Of a stretch of 64,000 nt of DNA, positions 1 through 8,250 are shown one piece after another (within the stretch, counting starts at the first letter, position 1; each line of letters starts with the position of its first letter). The position numbers and the translations under genes were made by a program. This stretch comes from Halobacteriales archaeon (GTDB lineage: Archaea; Halobacteriota; Halobacteria; Halobacteriales; SKSH01). Location: the NCBI GenBank assembly GCA_007118145.1, contig SKSD01000001.1, positions 18,415 through 82,414 on the forward strand. Reading direction: 5' to 3'. The notes beneath the pieces are model-generated. The model did no database searches, was not told the origin of the DNA, and saw nothing but the letters and a program-made list of their open reading frames with translations.

Positions 1-537
1 AGAGGCGTGCTGGCATGCGGTAGCAGCTGCACTTCGCCCACCATCAACGGCGATCACGTTTGCACCGGTCGCCTCGATGGTCGCCAGTGTCGACGCATCG
101 GCGTGACTAGGCACATAGATATGCGCATCGATACCGGCCCTGGCCGCGTATGTCGCGATGGCGCGACCGGCGTTCCCAGAGGAGTCCTCCCTGAGGTGCT
201 CGACACCGAGTGCCGATGCCCTCGAGAGGGTGAGCGCGGCACCTCGGTCCTTGAAGCTCCCTGTTGGGTTGCACGTCTCGAGCTTGAAGCTCGCATCGTA
301 CTCGGGGACGTCCACCAGCGGTGTTCCGCCAGCTCCGAGCTCGATTCGTTGCCCCGGTGGGAAGGATGCACTGAATGCCCAGAGGTTCGAGACCGGTGCC
401 TCGAGTGTTGACGGTGAGCGAAGGGGTGATCGAAGTTCGAGCGGACCGCCACAGGTGCACCGATGTGGTTCGTCTCGGTGTGCCTCGAAGAGCCGGTCAC
501 ACGACGCACAGCGTGTGTCCGGTACCTCAGACGGCAT
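1..537 (-). CDS. thrC: Threonine synthase, N-terminal part (cut by window edge)
   Basis: PLP enzyme converting O-phosphohomoserine to threonine in the cytoplasm. Only the first 179 residues lie in the window; the gene runs off the left edge. Visible are an N-terminal zinc-ribbon-like segment (CASC near residue 10, CTCG near 27), the PLP-lysine motif GSFKDRG (Lys96) and the SSGNAG loop (119-124) that contacts the PLP phosphate. The start ATG (535-537) overlaps the stop of the upstream aspartoacylase-family gene by 11 bp, so the two are probably cotranscribed. The identification rests on the PLP motifs and overall match to archaeal threonine synthases. Other fold-type II PLP enzymes, such as cysteate synthase-like paralogues, cannot be fully excluded without the C-terminus. 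Confidence 0.85.
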   Translation of the reverse strand, partial: MPSEVPDTRCASCDRLFEAHRDEPHRCTCGGPLELRSPLRSPSTLEAPVSNLWAFSASFPPGQRIELGAGGTPLVDVPEYDASFKLETCNPTGSFKDRGAALTLSRASALGVEHLREDSSGNAGRAIATYAARAGIDAHIYVPSHADASTLATIEATGANVIAVDGGRSAAATACQHAS

Positions 538-1483
538 CGATGTCGGTACCGACCGAACAGACGTACTCACCGGTCGCGACCTGTGGGAGTCGGGTCGAAC
601 GCCAGAAGATGCCATCGTCGACGGCGGTGACCGTCTCACGGACCTGGCCGAGTGGTGAGATGACGGTGTAGAGTTCGTCACCCTCACCCACCTCGACACC
701 GAGGTCGACCGAGAACTCGACGAGACCGCCACATGGACTGTAGTACTGATCGAACCCTCCGATACGTGATTGCTCGGATGGCTCAACCGACCCCTCGGTG
801 AATCCGTAAGCGGTGAGCACGTTCCAGATACCTCGCTCACCGATTTCGACGCTCTCCTCATCCCAGCCGACACTCCCACCGAGTTCAGGGTTGACCGTCG
901 GGATGCCCTCATCGGCGAGGACGCGCGCGAGTTGACCATCAGGTCCCTGCTGGTCGAGGATATGTCCCGTGTCGAACACCCTCGCGAGCTCGAGACAAGC
1001 ATCGTGGAGATCGTGATGGCGGCCACAGCGGACACGTGTCTCGTTGATCATCCGGCTGGTCGATCCCTGATGCAGATCGAGGGCGATGTCTGCCTGGCTG
1101 GCGATCTCGAAGGTCTTCGCCGCGATGCGGTCGGAGGAACTCCCCTCCGCATCACCTGGGTATGCCCGGTTGAGCTTCGTGTGATCGATCGGGTTGCGAT
1201 GTCTCGCCCGGAGGAAGGCGTGATAGTTCGTGATCGCGATGACGATGATCGTCCCGGTCACCTCACCCGGGTCGACAGCTCTGAGGAATCGGGTGACCGC
1301 ACCCAGGCCGTTGAGTTCGTCGCCATCACTGACCGACTGGATGTAGAGCGTGTCACCAGGTTCTGCTCCGTTGATGACGGCGACTGGGAGGTGGACAGGT
1401 TGACCGCCCCGGTCCTCGCCGATGGATAACTTCCCGTATGCGATCTCACCCTGCGCGGCCTCGGCCGTCCCAACGGACGTCAT
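527..1483 (-). CDS. Succinylglutamate desuccinylase/aspartoacylase family protein
   Basis: Predicted zinc carboxypeptidase-fold protein of the AstE/AspA family, which hydrolyses N-acyl amino acids; substrate unknown. The internal start at 1483 (318 aa) is chosen because a TTTATC box sits at -29 to -24 from it, giving a leaderless transcript; a start at 1555 would lie upstream of that promoter. Family landmarks are NPIDHTKLNRAYPG (arginine/asparagine substrate pocket) and DLHQGS (zinc His). The first zinc motif, usually HGDE in this family, reads DGDE (in SVSDGDELNG), so one expected zinc-ligand His is Asp. The C-terminal 90 residues form the barrel-sandwich-like domain usual in this family. 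It overlaps thrC by 11 bp. Confidence 0.8.
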   Translation of the reverse strand: MTSVGTAEAAQGEIAYGKLSIGEDRGGQPVHLPVAVINGAEPGDTLYIQSVSDGDELNGLGAVTRFLRAVDPGEVTGTIIVIAITNYHAFLRARHRNPIDHTKLNRAYPGDAEGSSSDRIAAKTFEIASQADIALDLHQGSTSRMINETRVRCGRHHDLHDACLELARVFDTGHILDQQGPDGQLARVLADEGIPTVNPELGGSVGWDEESVEIGERGIWNVLTAYGFTEGSVEPSEQSRIGGFDQYYSPCGGLVEFSVDLGVEVGEGDELYTVISPLGQVRETVTAVDDGIFWRSTRLPQVATGEYVCSVGTDIDAV

Positions 1484-1506
1484 TGCGAAGGCGATGGTCA
1501 CCATCT

Positions 1507-1512
1507 GATAAA
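1507..1512 (-). promoter_or_regulatory. TATA box for the aspartoacylase-family gene
   Basis: TTTATC on the minus strand, 24-29 bp before the ATG at 1483. This spacing fits a leaderless archaeal transcript and decides the start codon chosen. Confidence 0.5.
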
Positions 1513-1711
1513 GAAATTGGCGGTCCGTCCGTGATATTTCGTGAAGTATGGTCAATCAGGGTGCATCGAGGGCATGCACGCGACCGTATATCGACACACT
1601 GAGATGACGGCAAACGTGGCTGTTTTGTGCTCCGGTGATAAACCCACACGCGTGGGTCACGATTCACCACAGACGGCGACGCTAGGGCAGGTACTCGTTG
1701 CAGCCAATGCC

Positions 1712-1921
1712 ATGCGTAACCTCGGCTTCGGCCTCGTCGTCGGTGGTGTCATCGCAGCTGGTGTCTATTACGCGTTCGTCATCTCGCCTGAGGAGACCGT
1801 TCACTCGCCGGCATACTACCTCGGCCTCGCGGTCGTCCTCGGGGTCTCGATCGCCCTCTTGCTGGGTATGATCCTCAGCGTCGTGACACTCGCTCGACTG
1901 GACGATTCCGGCCATTCCTGA
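1712..1921 (+). CDS. Small two-helix membrane protein
   Basis: A 69-residue protein not recognised by family. Two hydrophobic helices are clear: about residues 4-24 (LGFGLVVGGVIAAGVYYAFV) and 36-60 (YYLGLAVVLGVSIALLLGMIL), joined by a short acidic loop. The reading frame is open further upstream, but that part (from 1541) is polar, low in hydrophobic content and overlaps the divergent promoter, so the ATG at 1712 directly before the first helix is preferred. It lies 46 bp before citrate synthase on the same strand. Function unknown. Confidence 0.65.
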   Translation: MRNLGFGLVVGGVIAAGVYYAFVISPEETVHSPAYYLGLAVVLGVSIALLLGMILSVVTLARLDDSGHS

Positions 1922-1967
1922 CCTTGGATACGGTACGTTTTTCCCCGGTCCTCTGGTAGCTTATCTC

Positions 1968-3116
1968 ATGACCAGTGAGCTGGCAAAGGGTCTCGATGGA
2001 ATCCTCGTGACGGAGTCTGAGATGAGCTATGTCGATGGTGAGATTGGGAGACTGATCTATCGCGGATTCGATATCGAAGATCTCGCCGAGCAGGCAACGT
2101 ACGAGGAAGTCGTCTACCTCCTCTGGTACGGTGACCTACCCTCTGAGGCCGAGCTTGAACACTTCAGCAGCCGTCTCGCCGAGGAACGTGTCCTCCACCA
2201 GGACGTCCTCGCCACCCTCGAGAGACTCGCAGAGGCCGATGAGGAGCCGATGTCCGCATTGCGCACGGCCACATCGATGTTGTCGGCGTACGATCCCGAG
2301 GCGTCGTACACGACCGGCGAGATCGACCTGAGCCGAGAGAAGGGCATGCGTATCCTCGCGAAGGTGCCGACCATCCTCGCGTCGTTCCATGCTTACCGGG
2401 AGGGACGCGAACCGCTCGATCCAGATCCATCGCGATCACTCGCCGGTGACTTCCTACGCATGCTCAGTGGGGAGTCTGGATCATCGCTTGCCGGTGAGAC
2501 GTTCGATATGTCACTCATCCTCCATGCGGACCACGGGATGAACGCATCGACGTTCACCTCGATCGTCATCGGCTCGACGATGGCAGATCTCTACGCCTCG
2601 GTGACAGGTGGAATCGGAGCCCTCAGCGGACCGCTTCATGGAGGGGCTAACCAGGAGGTCATCAGGATGTTCCGCGACCTCGAGGACAGTGAGCACGGCC
2701 CTGTTGAGTGGGTCAAGGAGATGCAAAAACGTGGTGAGCGCGTCCCGGGCTTCGGTCACCGCGTCTACCGTGTGAAAGACCCACGGGCACACATCCTCGA
2801 GGCGAAGGCGGTCGAGCTGGCTGAGGAGGGTGCGGAGGGGCGCTATATCGGCTATGCACAGGCGATCGAGGAGTATCTCACCGAGTCCGGTCTCGTCGAG
2901 AAGGGTATCGCTCCGAACGTCGACTTCTATTCCGGTGTCGTATACGACCAACTCGGCATCCCATTCGACCTGTACACCCCGATCTTCGCCATGAGTCGAA
3001 CCGCCGGATGGATCGGCCACGTCATCGAGTATCAAGAGGACAACCGCCTGATTCGCCCACGTGCCAGGTACGTCGGCCCGAAGGACGTCGAGTTCGTCCC
3101 GATCGAACAGCGCTGA
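1968..3116 (+). CDS. citZ: Citrate synthase
   Basis: Condenses acetyl-CoA and oxaloacetate to citrate, the entry step of the TCA cycle. The 382 residues are the usual length for the short archaeal/Gram-positive type II-like enzyme. The three catalytic residues are present: His224 in GPLHGGANQE, His264 in PGFGHRVY and Asp319 in NVDFYSG. The C-terminal motif RPRARYVGP that binds CoA and citrate is intact. The start ATG is the first in frame and matches the expected N-terminus (GLDGILVTESEMSYVDGE). Downstream on the same strand are threonine dehydratase and RidA. Confidence 0.96.
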   Translation: MTSELAKGLDGILVTESEMSYVDGEIGRLIYRGFDIEDLAEQATYEEVVYLLWYGDLPSEAELEHFSSRLAEERVLHQDVLATLERLAEADEEPMSALRTATSMLSAYDPEASYTTGEIDLSREKGMRILAKVPTILASFHAYREGREPLDPDPSRSLAGDFLRMLSGESGSSLAGETFDMSLILHADHGMNASTFTSIVIGSTMADLYASVTGGIGALSGPLHGGANQEVIRMFRDLEDSEHGPVEWVKEMQKRGERVPGFGHRVYRVKDPRAHILEAKAVELAEEGAEGRYIGYAQAIEEYLTESGLVEKGIAPNVDFYSGVVYDQLGIPFDLYTPIFAMSRTAGWIGHVIEYQEDNRLIRPRARYVGPKDVEFVPIEQR

Positions 3117-3167
3117 GGTGAGTCCGGCCGTCGAAATGGTTTTCACAGCCCTTCGTGACGACCCAGC

Positions 3168-4136
3168 ATGATCGACGCAGCAAGTATCGAGGAGGCGAGC
3201 GATCGTATCAGTGACGTCATCAGGCGAACCCCGATGCTCTCATCGACGACACTCGGGGACATCGCCGGTGCCGAGGTGGTGCTCAAGTGTGAGATGCTCC
3301 AGCGCACGGGCTCGTTCAAGGTACGTGGTGCGACTAACCGGATCCGTACACTCGATCCGGAGGTACGACGACGCGGCGTGGTGACCGCCAGCGGCGGAAA
3401 TCATGCACAGGGTGTTGCGTTCGCGGCGACGATGGCCGGTGTCCGTTCGACCATCGTCATGCCGGAGCGGACCTCGCGTGCGAAGGTCGAGGCGACGCGC
3501 TCGTATGGCGGCGAGGTGATCCTCCACGGTCGAGACTACAATGCAGCTGCTGCCAGAGCACACGCCATCGAGCGCGAGGAGGGGCTGACGTACGTGCACG
3601 CCTTCGAGGATCCGGCCGTCATCGCCGGTCAGGGGACCCTCGGCCTTGAGGTGCTCGAGGAGTGTCCCACCGTGGAGACGATCATCGTGCCAATCGGTGG
3701 GGGTGGGCTCATCGCTGGCATCGCACTCGCCGTTGCACATAGCGATGTTGACGCACGGGTCATCGGTGTGCAGGCAGCGGGTGCCGATGCCGCCAGCCGC
3801 TCGGTCGAGGCGGGCGAGCTCATCGAGCTCGAAGCGGTTGACACAATCGCCGAGGGGATGGCCACGCGGCATATCGGCGAGCTCACTCTCGATATCATCA
3901 CCGAGCATGTCGACCATCTCGTCACTGTCAGCGATATGACGATGTCACGCGCCATCCATCTGTTACTCGAACGATCGAAGCTGCTCACCGAACCCGCCGG
4001 AGCTGCCGCTGTCGCAGCGTTGCTCGAGGGTGCGATCGACCCTGCACCTGCTGAGGTGGTCGTCCCGGTACTCAGTGGTGGTAACCTGGACATCGGTGAG
4101 CTACCTCGGTTCCTCGACGTGGGTGACAGTAGTTAA
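3168..4136 (+). CDS. ilvA: Threonine ammonia-lyase (threonine dehydratase)
   Basis: PLP enzyme deaminating threonine to 2-oxobutyrate (and serine to pyruvate). Motifs are GSFKVRG with Lys51 as PLP lysine, SGGNHAQG (75-82) and the phosphate-binding glycine loop PIGGGGLIAG (about 176-185). At 322 residues it has no C-terminal ACT regulatory domain, so it resembles the unregulated catabolic type rather than the isoleucine-inhibited type. The next gene, 25 bp on, is RidA, which hydrolyses the reactive enamine/imine that this reaction releases; the pairing supports the assignment. Serine racemase-like activity is an alternative within the same fold. Confidence 0.9.
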   Translation: MIDAASIEEASDRISDVIRRTPMLSSTTLGDIAGAEVVLKCEMLQRTGSFKVRGATNRIRTLDPEVRRRGVVTASGGNHAQGVAFAATMAGVRSTIVMPERTSRAKVEATRSYGGEVILHGRDYNAAAARAHAIEREEGLTYVHAFEDPAVIAGQGTLGLEVLEECPTVETIIVPIGGGGLIAGIALAVAHSDVDARVIGVQAAGADAASRSVEAGELIELEAVDTIAEGMATRHIGELTLDIITEHVDHLVTVSDMTMSRAIHLLLERSKLLTEPAGAAAVAALLEGAIDPAPAEVVVPVLSGGNLDIGELPRFLDVGDSS

Positions 4137-4161
4137 GGCTGCACCGGGCGCACGCCAAGGT

Positions 4162-4542
4162 ATGCGCGAGGTCATCCATACCGACGATGCACCGGATGCG
4201 GTTGGTGCGTACAGTCAGGCGATCGGGACGGACGAACTGGTCTTCACCGCCGGACAGATCGCATTGACGCCCGAGGGTGAGTCACTCGTCGATGCATCGA
4301 TCGAGGAGCAGACGCGACAGGCACTCGACAATATCAGTGCCGTTCTGACAGCGAGCGGTTCGGGTCTCGAGCACGTCGTGAAGGTGACGGTCTTCCTCGA
4401 AGATATCGACGGCTTCGAGGCGATGAACGAGGTGTACGCATCGTACTTCGATACAGCCCCACCAGCTCGGAGCGCCCTTGAGGTTGGTGCACTCCCGAAG
4501 GGTGCGTCTGTCGAGATCGAGGCGGTCGCCCTCAGACCGTGA
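4162..4542 (+). CDS. ridA: RidA family enamine/imine deaminase
   Basis: A 126-residue RidA/YjgF protein. These trimeric enzymes hydrolyse 2-aminoacrylate and 2-aminocrotonate, reactive intermediates made by threonine/serine dehydratase. Conserved features are the substrate-binding Arg103 in PPARSALEVGALPKG and Glu120 in VEIEAVAL, plus the N-terminal GAYSQAI motif. The frame is open upstream inside the dehydratase gene, but the ATG at 4162, 25 bp after the ilvA stop, gives the canonical N-terminus. Its last four bases overlap the GTG start of the next gene. Confidence 0.93.
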   Translation: MREVIHTDDAPDAVGAYSQAIGTDELVFTAGQIALTPEGESLVDASIEEQTRQALDNISAVLTASGSGLEHVVKVTVFLEDIDGFEAMNEVYASYFDTAPPARSALEVGALPKGASVEIEAVALRP

Positions 4543-4757
4543 TCGGGCGTCACGGTCTCATCGCCGGCATATTCGGCGTGGTGATCTATCTCTCGCTCTA
4601 TCTCGCCTACGCCGTCGTCGATGGCTGGGAGGTACCGCTCTGGCTGGTCGGTATCCTCGGTGTGATCGTCTTTCTCGGTGCAGGTTTCGGTACGCACCTC
4701 GTAATCACCAACCTCGAGCGACAGGCGCGACAGACACATGATGAGGAGGATGCCTGA
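4539..4757 (+). CDS. Small two-helix membrane protein coupled to RidA
   Basis: A 72-residue protein with two predicted membrane helices (about 7-27 and 35-58) and a charged C-terminal tail (LERQARQTHDEEDA). Start is a GTG overlapping the ridA stop in a GTGA arrangement, so translation is probably coupled. No family recognised. It closes the citrate synthase - dehydratase - RidA gene string. Confidence 0.7.
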   Translation: MIGRHGLIAGIFGVVIYLSLYLAYAVVDGWEVPLWLVGILGVIVFLGAGFGTHLVITNLERQARQTHDEEDA

Positions 4758-4822
4758 CCGGATCTGTGCACCAGCTGCTCGGTTATCGCGGTGAGCACCG
4801 AAACCGCTAACCTCGCAAGACA

Positions 4823-4828
4823 TTTAGT
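4823..4828 (+). promoter_or_regulatory. Probable box A of tRNA-Ser
   Basis: TTTAGT about 30 bp upstream of the tRNA 5' end at 4855, the expected distance for an archaeal TATA element. Confidence 0.4.
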
Positions 4829-4854
4829 CGATGCTCGGACTACCCACCAAGTGA

Positions 4855-4936
4855 GCCAGGATGGCCGAACGGTAAGGCGCACGCTTGGAGAGCGTGTTCC
4901 CTCACGGGATTCTGGGTTCAAATCCCAGTCCTGGCG
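4855..4936 (+). tRNA. tRNA-Ser (GGA anticodon)
   Basis: Cloverleaf visible by eye: acceptor stem GCCAGGA pairing with TCCTGGC plus discriminator G, D arm around GCCGAACGGTAAGGC, anticodon stem CACGC/GCGTG with loop TTGGAGA (anticodon GGA, reads UCC/UCU), a long variable arm typical of type II serine tRNAs (TTCCCTCACGGGAT), and T arm CTGGGTTCAAATCCCAG. CCA is not encoded. No intron. Its cognate synthetase is also in this window (28820-30202) but not linked to it. Confidence 0.96.
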
Positions 4937-5084
4937 GGTCGTTTTATCGAGCTAACCCGTTACCGACATCCAACACCCAGCACGTTCCGTTTTGTGTGAG
5001 AGTTCAGCTATTCACGGAGTGGTTAGTTCCTACGGCATGAGAACCTACCTTACACCTTCCCCTTAGCGAGGTCTATATGGCGGT

Positions 5085-5507
5085 ATGGAAACCATACACC
5101 GTCGGGCACTCCTGGTGGCGATCGGTAGTGCCGGGGTCGTGAGCCTTGCTGGCTGTCTCGGGGACGATTCGGACGAGACCAACGATGAACCGAGTCTGAC
5201 AGTCACCGTCACCAACGATGCAGCTCGTGAGGTGGCGGTCGAGGTGGTCATCGCGGAAGAGGGTGAGTCGCTAGACGACGGCGAGTTGCTTGCCAGCTTC
5301 GCGCTCGCTGTCCAAGGAGATGAATATCAGATCGGACCGGTGCATGACTTCGGACGTGGGCCACATCGCTTCGGACTCCGTATCGATGATGGAGAATGGG
5401 AGGAACTTCGACACCGCTGGCGTCAGGAGGAATGCATCGAGCTCAAGTTACACATCAGGGTACGCCAGCACGAGAACGCCCTGACCGTCATGTGCCGTCC
5501 ACCATAG
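5085..5507 (+). CDS. Tat-type lipoprotein, unknown function
   Basis: A 140-residue predicted exported lipoprotein. The N-terminus has the twin arginine (HRRALLV) followed by a hydrophobic stretch and the lipobox LAGC with Cys24, then an acidic linker (DDSDETNDEPS) and a beta-rich domain of about 100 residues (LTVTVTNDAAREVAVEVVI and on). Many haloarchaeal proteins of this layout carry small immunoglobulin-like domains on the cell surface. Two Cys near the C-terminus (EECIEL, VMCRPP) could pair. No precise family recognised. Confidence 0.8.
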   Translation: METIHRRALLVAIGSAGVVSLAGCLGDDSDETNDEPSLTVTVTNDAAREVAVEVVIAEEGESLDDGELLASFALAVQGDEYQIGPVHDFGRGPHRFGLRIDDGEWEELRHRWRQEECIELKLHIRVRQHENALTVMCRPP

Positions 5508-5558
5508 GCGAACGTCACCTGAATCTTCATGCCATCACGCCGTGAATATCTTCCCCCT

Positions 5559-6107
5559 ATGCCATCGTTCCTCATCGTCTACGGCACCGGCGAGGGTCAG
5601 ACTGCGAAGGTAGCCAGACAGCTCGGTGAAACGCTCTCGGAACTTGGTCATGCGGTTCGTATCGAAGATATCGACGAGATCGATGCTGATGTCGGCCTCG
5701 GTGACCATGATGCGCTGCTCATTGGCTCATCCATCCATGCAGGGAGACACCATGGGAAGGTCATTGATTTCATCGAGATGCATGTCGACGAACTTGCAAC
5801 CATGCCGAATGGATTCTTCCAGGTATCGCTCTCATCTGCCGGCGACGATGTGGCGAGGGCGACTGCAGCTGGGTACATTGATTCACTCATCGAGCGAACG
5901 AAGTGGACGCCAGATCGCATCGGGCAATTCGGTGGTGCGCTTCGATACTCAGAGTATGGGTTCCTCAAACGGGCGATGATGAGACGACTCGGTGGGAGGT
6001 CGTTAGATGCAACCGATACCACCCGTGACTACGAGTATACAGACTGGGACGAGGTGCGCACGTTCGCCGAGGACTTCGCTTCGTTCGTGACACAGCGAGT
6101 CAGCTGA
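5559..6107 (+). CDS. hemG: Flavodoxin-domain protein, HemG-like
   Basis: A 182-residue flavodoxin-fold protein resembling menaquinone-dependent protoporphyrinogen IX dehydrogenase (HemG), which makes protoporphyrin IX for heme. The FMN phosphate loop is YGTGEGQTAK (residues 8-17); the second FMN loop is around GSSIHAGRHHGK (54-65). HemG differs from electron-transfer flavodoxins by a C-terminal segment that is also seen here (GFLKRAMMRRLGG followed by DYEYTDWDEV). The ATG at 5559 is chosen because it starts directly before the first beta strand (SFLIVYGTG). A general flavodoxin role cannot be excluded. Confidence 0.75.
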   Translation: MPSFLIVYGTGEGQTAKVARQLGETLSELGHAVRIEDIDEIDADVGLGDHDALLIGSSIHAGRHHGKVIDFIEMHVDELATMPNGFFQVSLSSAGDDVARATAAGYIDSLIERTKWTPDRIGQFGGALRYSEYGFLKRAMMRRLGGRSLDATDTTRDYEYTDWDEVRTFAEDFASFVTQRVS

Positions 6108-6155
6108 GACGCACACTTTTCTTGCGGTGGGCGTTATCTTCAAAGGATCATCTGG

Positions 6156-6434
6156 ATGACGGCCATCGAATGCGTGTTATTCGGTCAGGTTCGCGAAGAT
6201 GTCGGCGAGCGTTCACTCGCCATCGAGACTGATGCAACGACCATCGGTGAGTTGCTCGATCAGATGACAGATCGATACCCTGCCCTCGTCGACCATCTGT
6301 TCGATGATGGCGCTCTTGCGAGTGACATCATCATCACACGCAATCAAAAACACGTCAAGCAACTTGACGGCACGGCAACACCGATACAAGACGGTGATAT
6401 CATTCGGATCACGCTCGCGTTTTACGGCGGTTGA
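6156..6434 (+). CDS. MoaD/SAMP-like ubiquitin-fold protein
   Basis: A 92-residue beta-grasp protein ending in the diglycine FYGG. In Halobacteria such proteins act as small archaeal modifier proteins (SAMPs), activated by UbaA, and MoaD-type members carry sulfur to molybdopterin. It is convergent with, and 106 bp from, an aldehyde:ferredoxin oxidoreductase gene, an enzyme needing a molybdopterin-type tungsten cofactor. That context favours a pterin-sulfur role, possibly alongside protein tagging. Confidence 0.88.
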   Translation: MTAIECVLFGQVREDVGERSLAIETDATTIGELLDQMTDRYPALVDHLFDDGALASDIIITRNQKHVKQLDGTATPIQDGDIIRITLAFYGG

Positions 6435-6540
6435 CTCTTTCGCGCCCTCGAGGGCAGGGATCCCCGAGCATCGGGGATGCGGTGCTCACCGGTGTGAGTA
6501 ACCGTTCGTCTCTGTGTTACTCGTGGGTGAGCTATCGGGT

Positions 6541-8214
6541 TCACCTGGGAGGCATGGGCGGCTGTGTTTGCTCGATTCGGTCGTCAGGGACGACTCCCCG
6601 ATCGGTCCATCCCCGTAGGTGGTAGTACTCCTGTTTCGATGCTTCGAGGTCGGGTAACTCGTATGGGAGTTGGTCATCCTCGATATCCATTCCACGCTGG
6701 TTATTGAAGTGGCGCTCGCGCTCGATAACGCCGTTACCCACCTCGAGGAGTCGCTCATAGGGTACCGCGAAGATCGCCTCGAGTCGGTCTTCCTCGAGGT
6801 GGTCTCCCGAGAAGGCGCAGATGATCGCCGAGTCTCGGAAGGCACAGAACTGCTCCTGCTCGATAAGTTTACTCGCCTTCCCTGTGGTCCCCTCGGGGTC
6901 GACCTCACCACGGTACTCGAAGCGTTGGAATGTGGCATACATATGGTCACCTCCACGGTTGGCAACGGCGTACTGGAGTCCGAGACCGTGGAGTTCGCGA
7001 CCGTCGTGCCCGGCGAACTCCATGCCCTTGGCAGTCATATCGTCGACGCCGAGGTCATCAGCGATGCGGTGGACACCCTCGGCGAGTAGATCACCGATGC
7101 CATCGCGGTAGGCTACCTTCTCGATCAGTTCGTGAACGAGCCCGGCGTTACCGAACTCGTCCTCACTTGCCAGGTAGGCGGCGATGGTTACCCCGGCGGA
7201 GATGGTGTCCAACCCGAGGTCATCGCACAGTTTGTTCGATTTCATCACGTCGACGATATCACCGACCCCCTGATTCGATCCGAACGCATAGACGGTCTCA
7301 AACTCAGGTCCCTCGGTCTCGAGCCCGGTCTTCTCATCTCGGGTGGGCAGTTTACATCCGAAGGCGCACATCGAACACGTCCCTCGCTTGTACTTCTTCT
7401 CCTCGACGGCATCACCTCCGATTGAGGTTACATGTTCGAAGGAGCGTTCGGAGAAGTACCGAGTCGGGAGCGAGAAGTTATCATTGATGAACTCTGTTCC
7501 GCCGGTGGTCCCCTGGCGTTTCATCCGGCTATCTGACTGTGCCGCCTCACGGTGGACGGTCGATGTGACCGAGGTTGGTATCTCGATATCCGGTGGAGTT
7601 TCGCCGTCGAACGTGACGCACTTGACACCCTTGGCACCAAGGGCCGCCCCAAGACCACCCCGTCCAAACGCACGGGAGTTGAACGTCAATACGCTGGCGT
7701 ACCTGACGAGGTGTTCACCGGCCGGTCCGATCGCGATACAGTGCTCGGGTCCGAGGTCGTGTGCCTCGGTCATGTGGTCACTCACCTCAGGGACGGTCGC
7801 TTCCTCGAGCTCGGGGATGGACTCGAACCAGACATCGTCATCTCGGACATGGATGGCGATGAGCTCGTCACTCGAACCGGTGACCTCGAGGACGCTGATA
7901 CCCGTGTTCGCGAAGTTCCGTGAGAGATAGCCCCCGGCATTGGTCGAGACGAGGCCGTTGGTCAGCGGTGATAACCCCGTCATATTCATCCGCCCGGTGA
8001 AGCTCATCTGCGAGAGTTGCAAGGGACCGGTCGAGAGATAGATGCGGTTGTCGGGGCCAAATGGGTCGGCATCGAACGGGATGCGATCATGTGCGAGATA
8101 GGTCGCTGTTGCCCGCCCGCCGATGGTCTGTTGGAGCAGTGGATCGATATCATGGTGCATGACCTCGCAAGTCGAGACATCGATAGCGAGCAGCGGTCCC
8201 TCGGCATGCAGCAT
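6541..8214 (-). CDS. aor: Aldehyde:ferredoxin oxidoreductase family protein
   Basis: Tungsten-pterin enzyme family oxidising aldehydes to carboxylic acids with ferredoxin as acceptor. 557 residues, slightly shorter than typical members of about 600. The N-terminal pterin-binding domain shows PLTNGLVSTNAGG (84-95) and RAFGRGGLGAALGAKGVK (181-198). The [4Fe-4S] motif is CSMCAFGC (Cys280, 283, 287), with the fourth ligand probably a Cys near 465-475 in EQFCAFRDSAIIC. Substrate cannot be read from sequence. Convergent with the MoaD/SAMP gene. Confidence 0.93.
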   Translation of the reverse strand: MLHAEGPLLAIDVSTCEVMHHDIDPLLQQTIGGRATATYLAHDRIPFDADPFGPDNRIYLSTGPLQLSQMSFTGRMNMTGLSPLTNGLVSTNAGGYLSRNFANTGISVLEVTGSSDELIAIHVRDDDVWFESIPELEEATVPEVSDHMTEAHDLGPEHCIAIGPAGEHLVRYASVLTFNSRAFGRGGLGAALGAKGVKCVTFDGETPPDIEIPTSVTSTVHREAAQSDSRMKRQGTTGGTEFINDNFSLPTRYFSERSFEHVTSIGGDAVEEKKYKRGTCSMCAFGCKLPTRDEKTGLETEGPEFETVYAFGSNQGVGDIVDVMKSNKLCDDLGLDTISAGVTIAAYLASEDEFGNAGLVHELIEKVAYRDGIGDLLAEGVHRIADDLGVDDMTAKGMEFAGHDGRELHGLGLQYAVANRGGDHMYATFQRFEYRGEVDPEGTTGKASKLIEQEQFCAFRDSAIICAFSGDHLEEDRLEAIFAVPYERLLEVGNGVIERERHFNNQRGMDIEDDQLPYELPDLEASKQEYYHLRGWTDRGVVPDDRIEQTQPPMPPR

Positions 8215-8250
8215 ACTACACCTACAGATTGAACGGACGTTTAACGGTTG

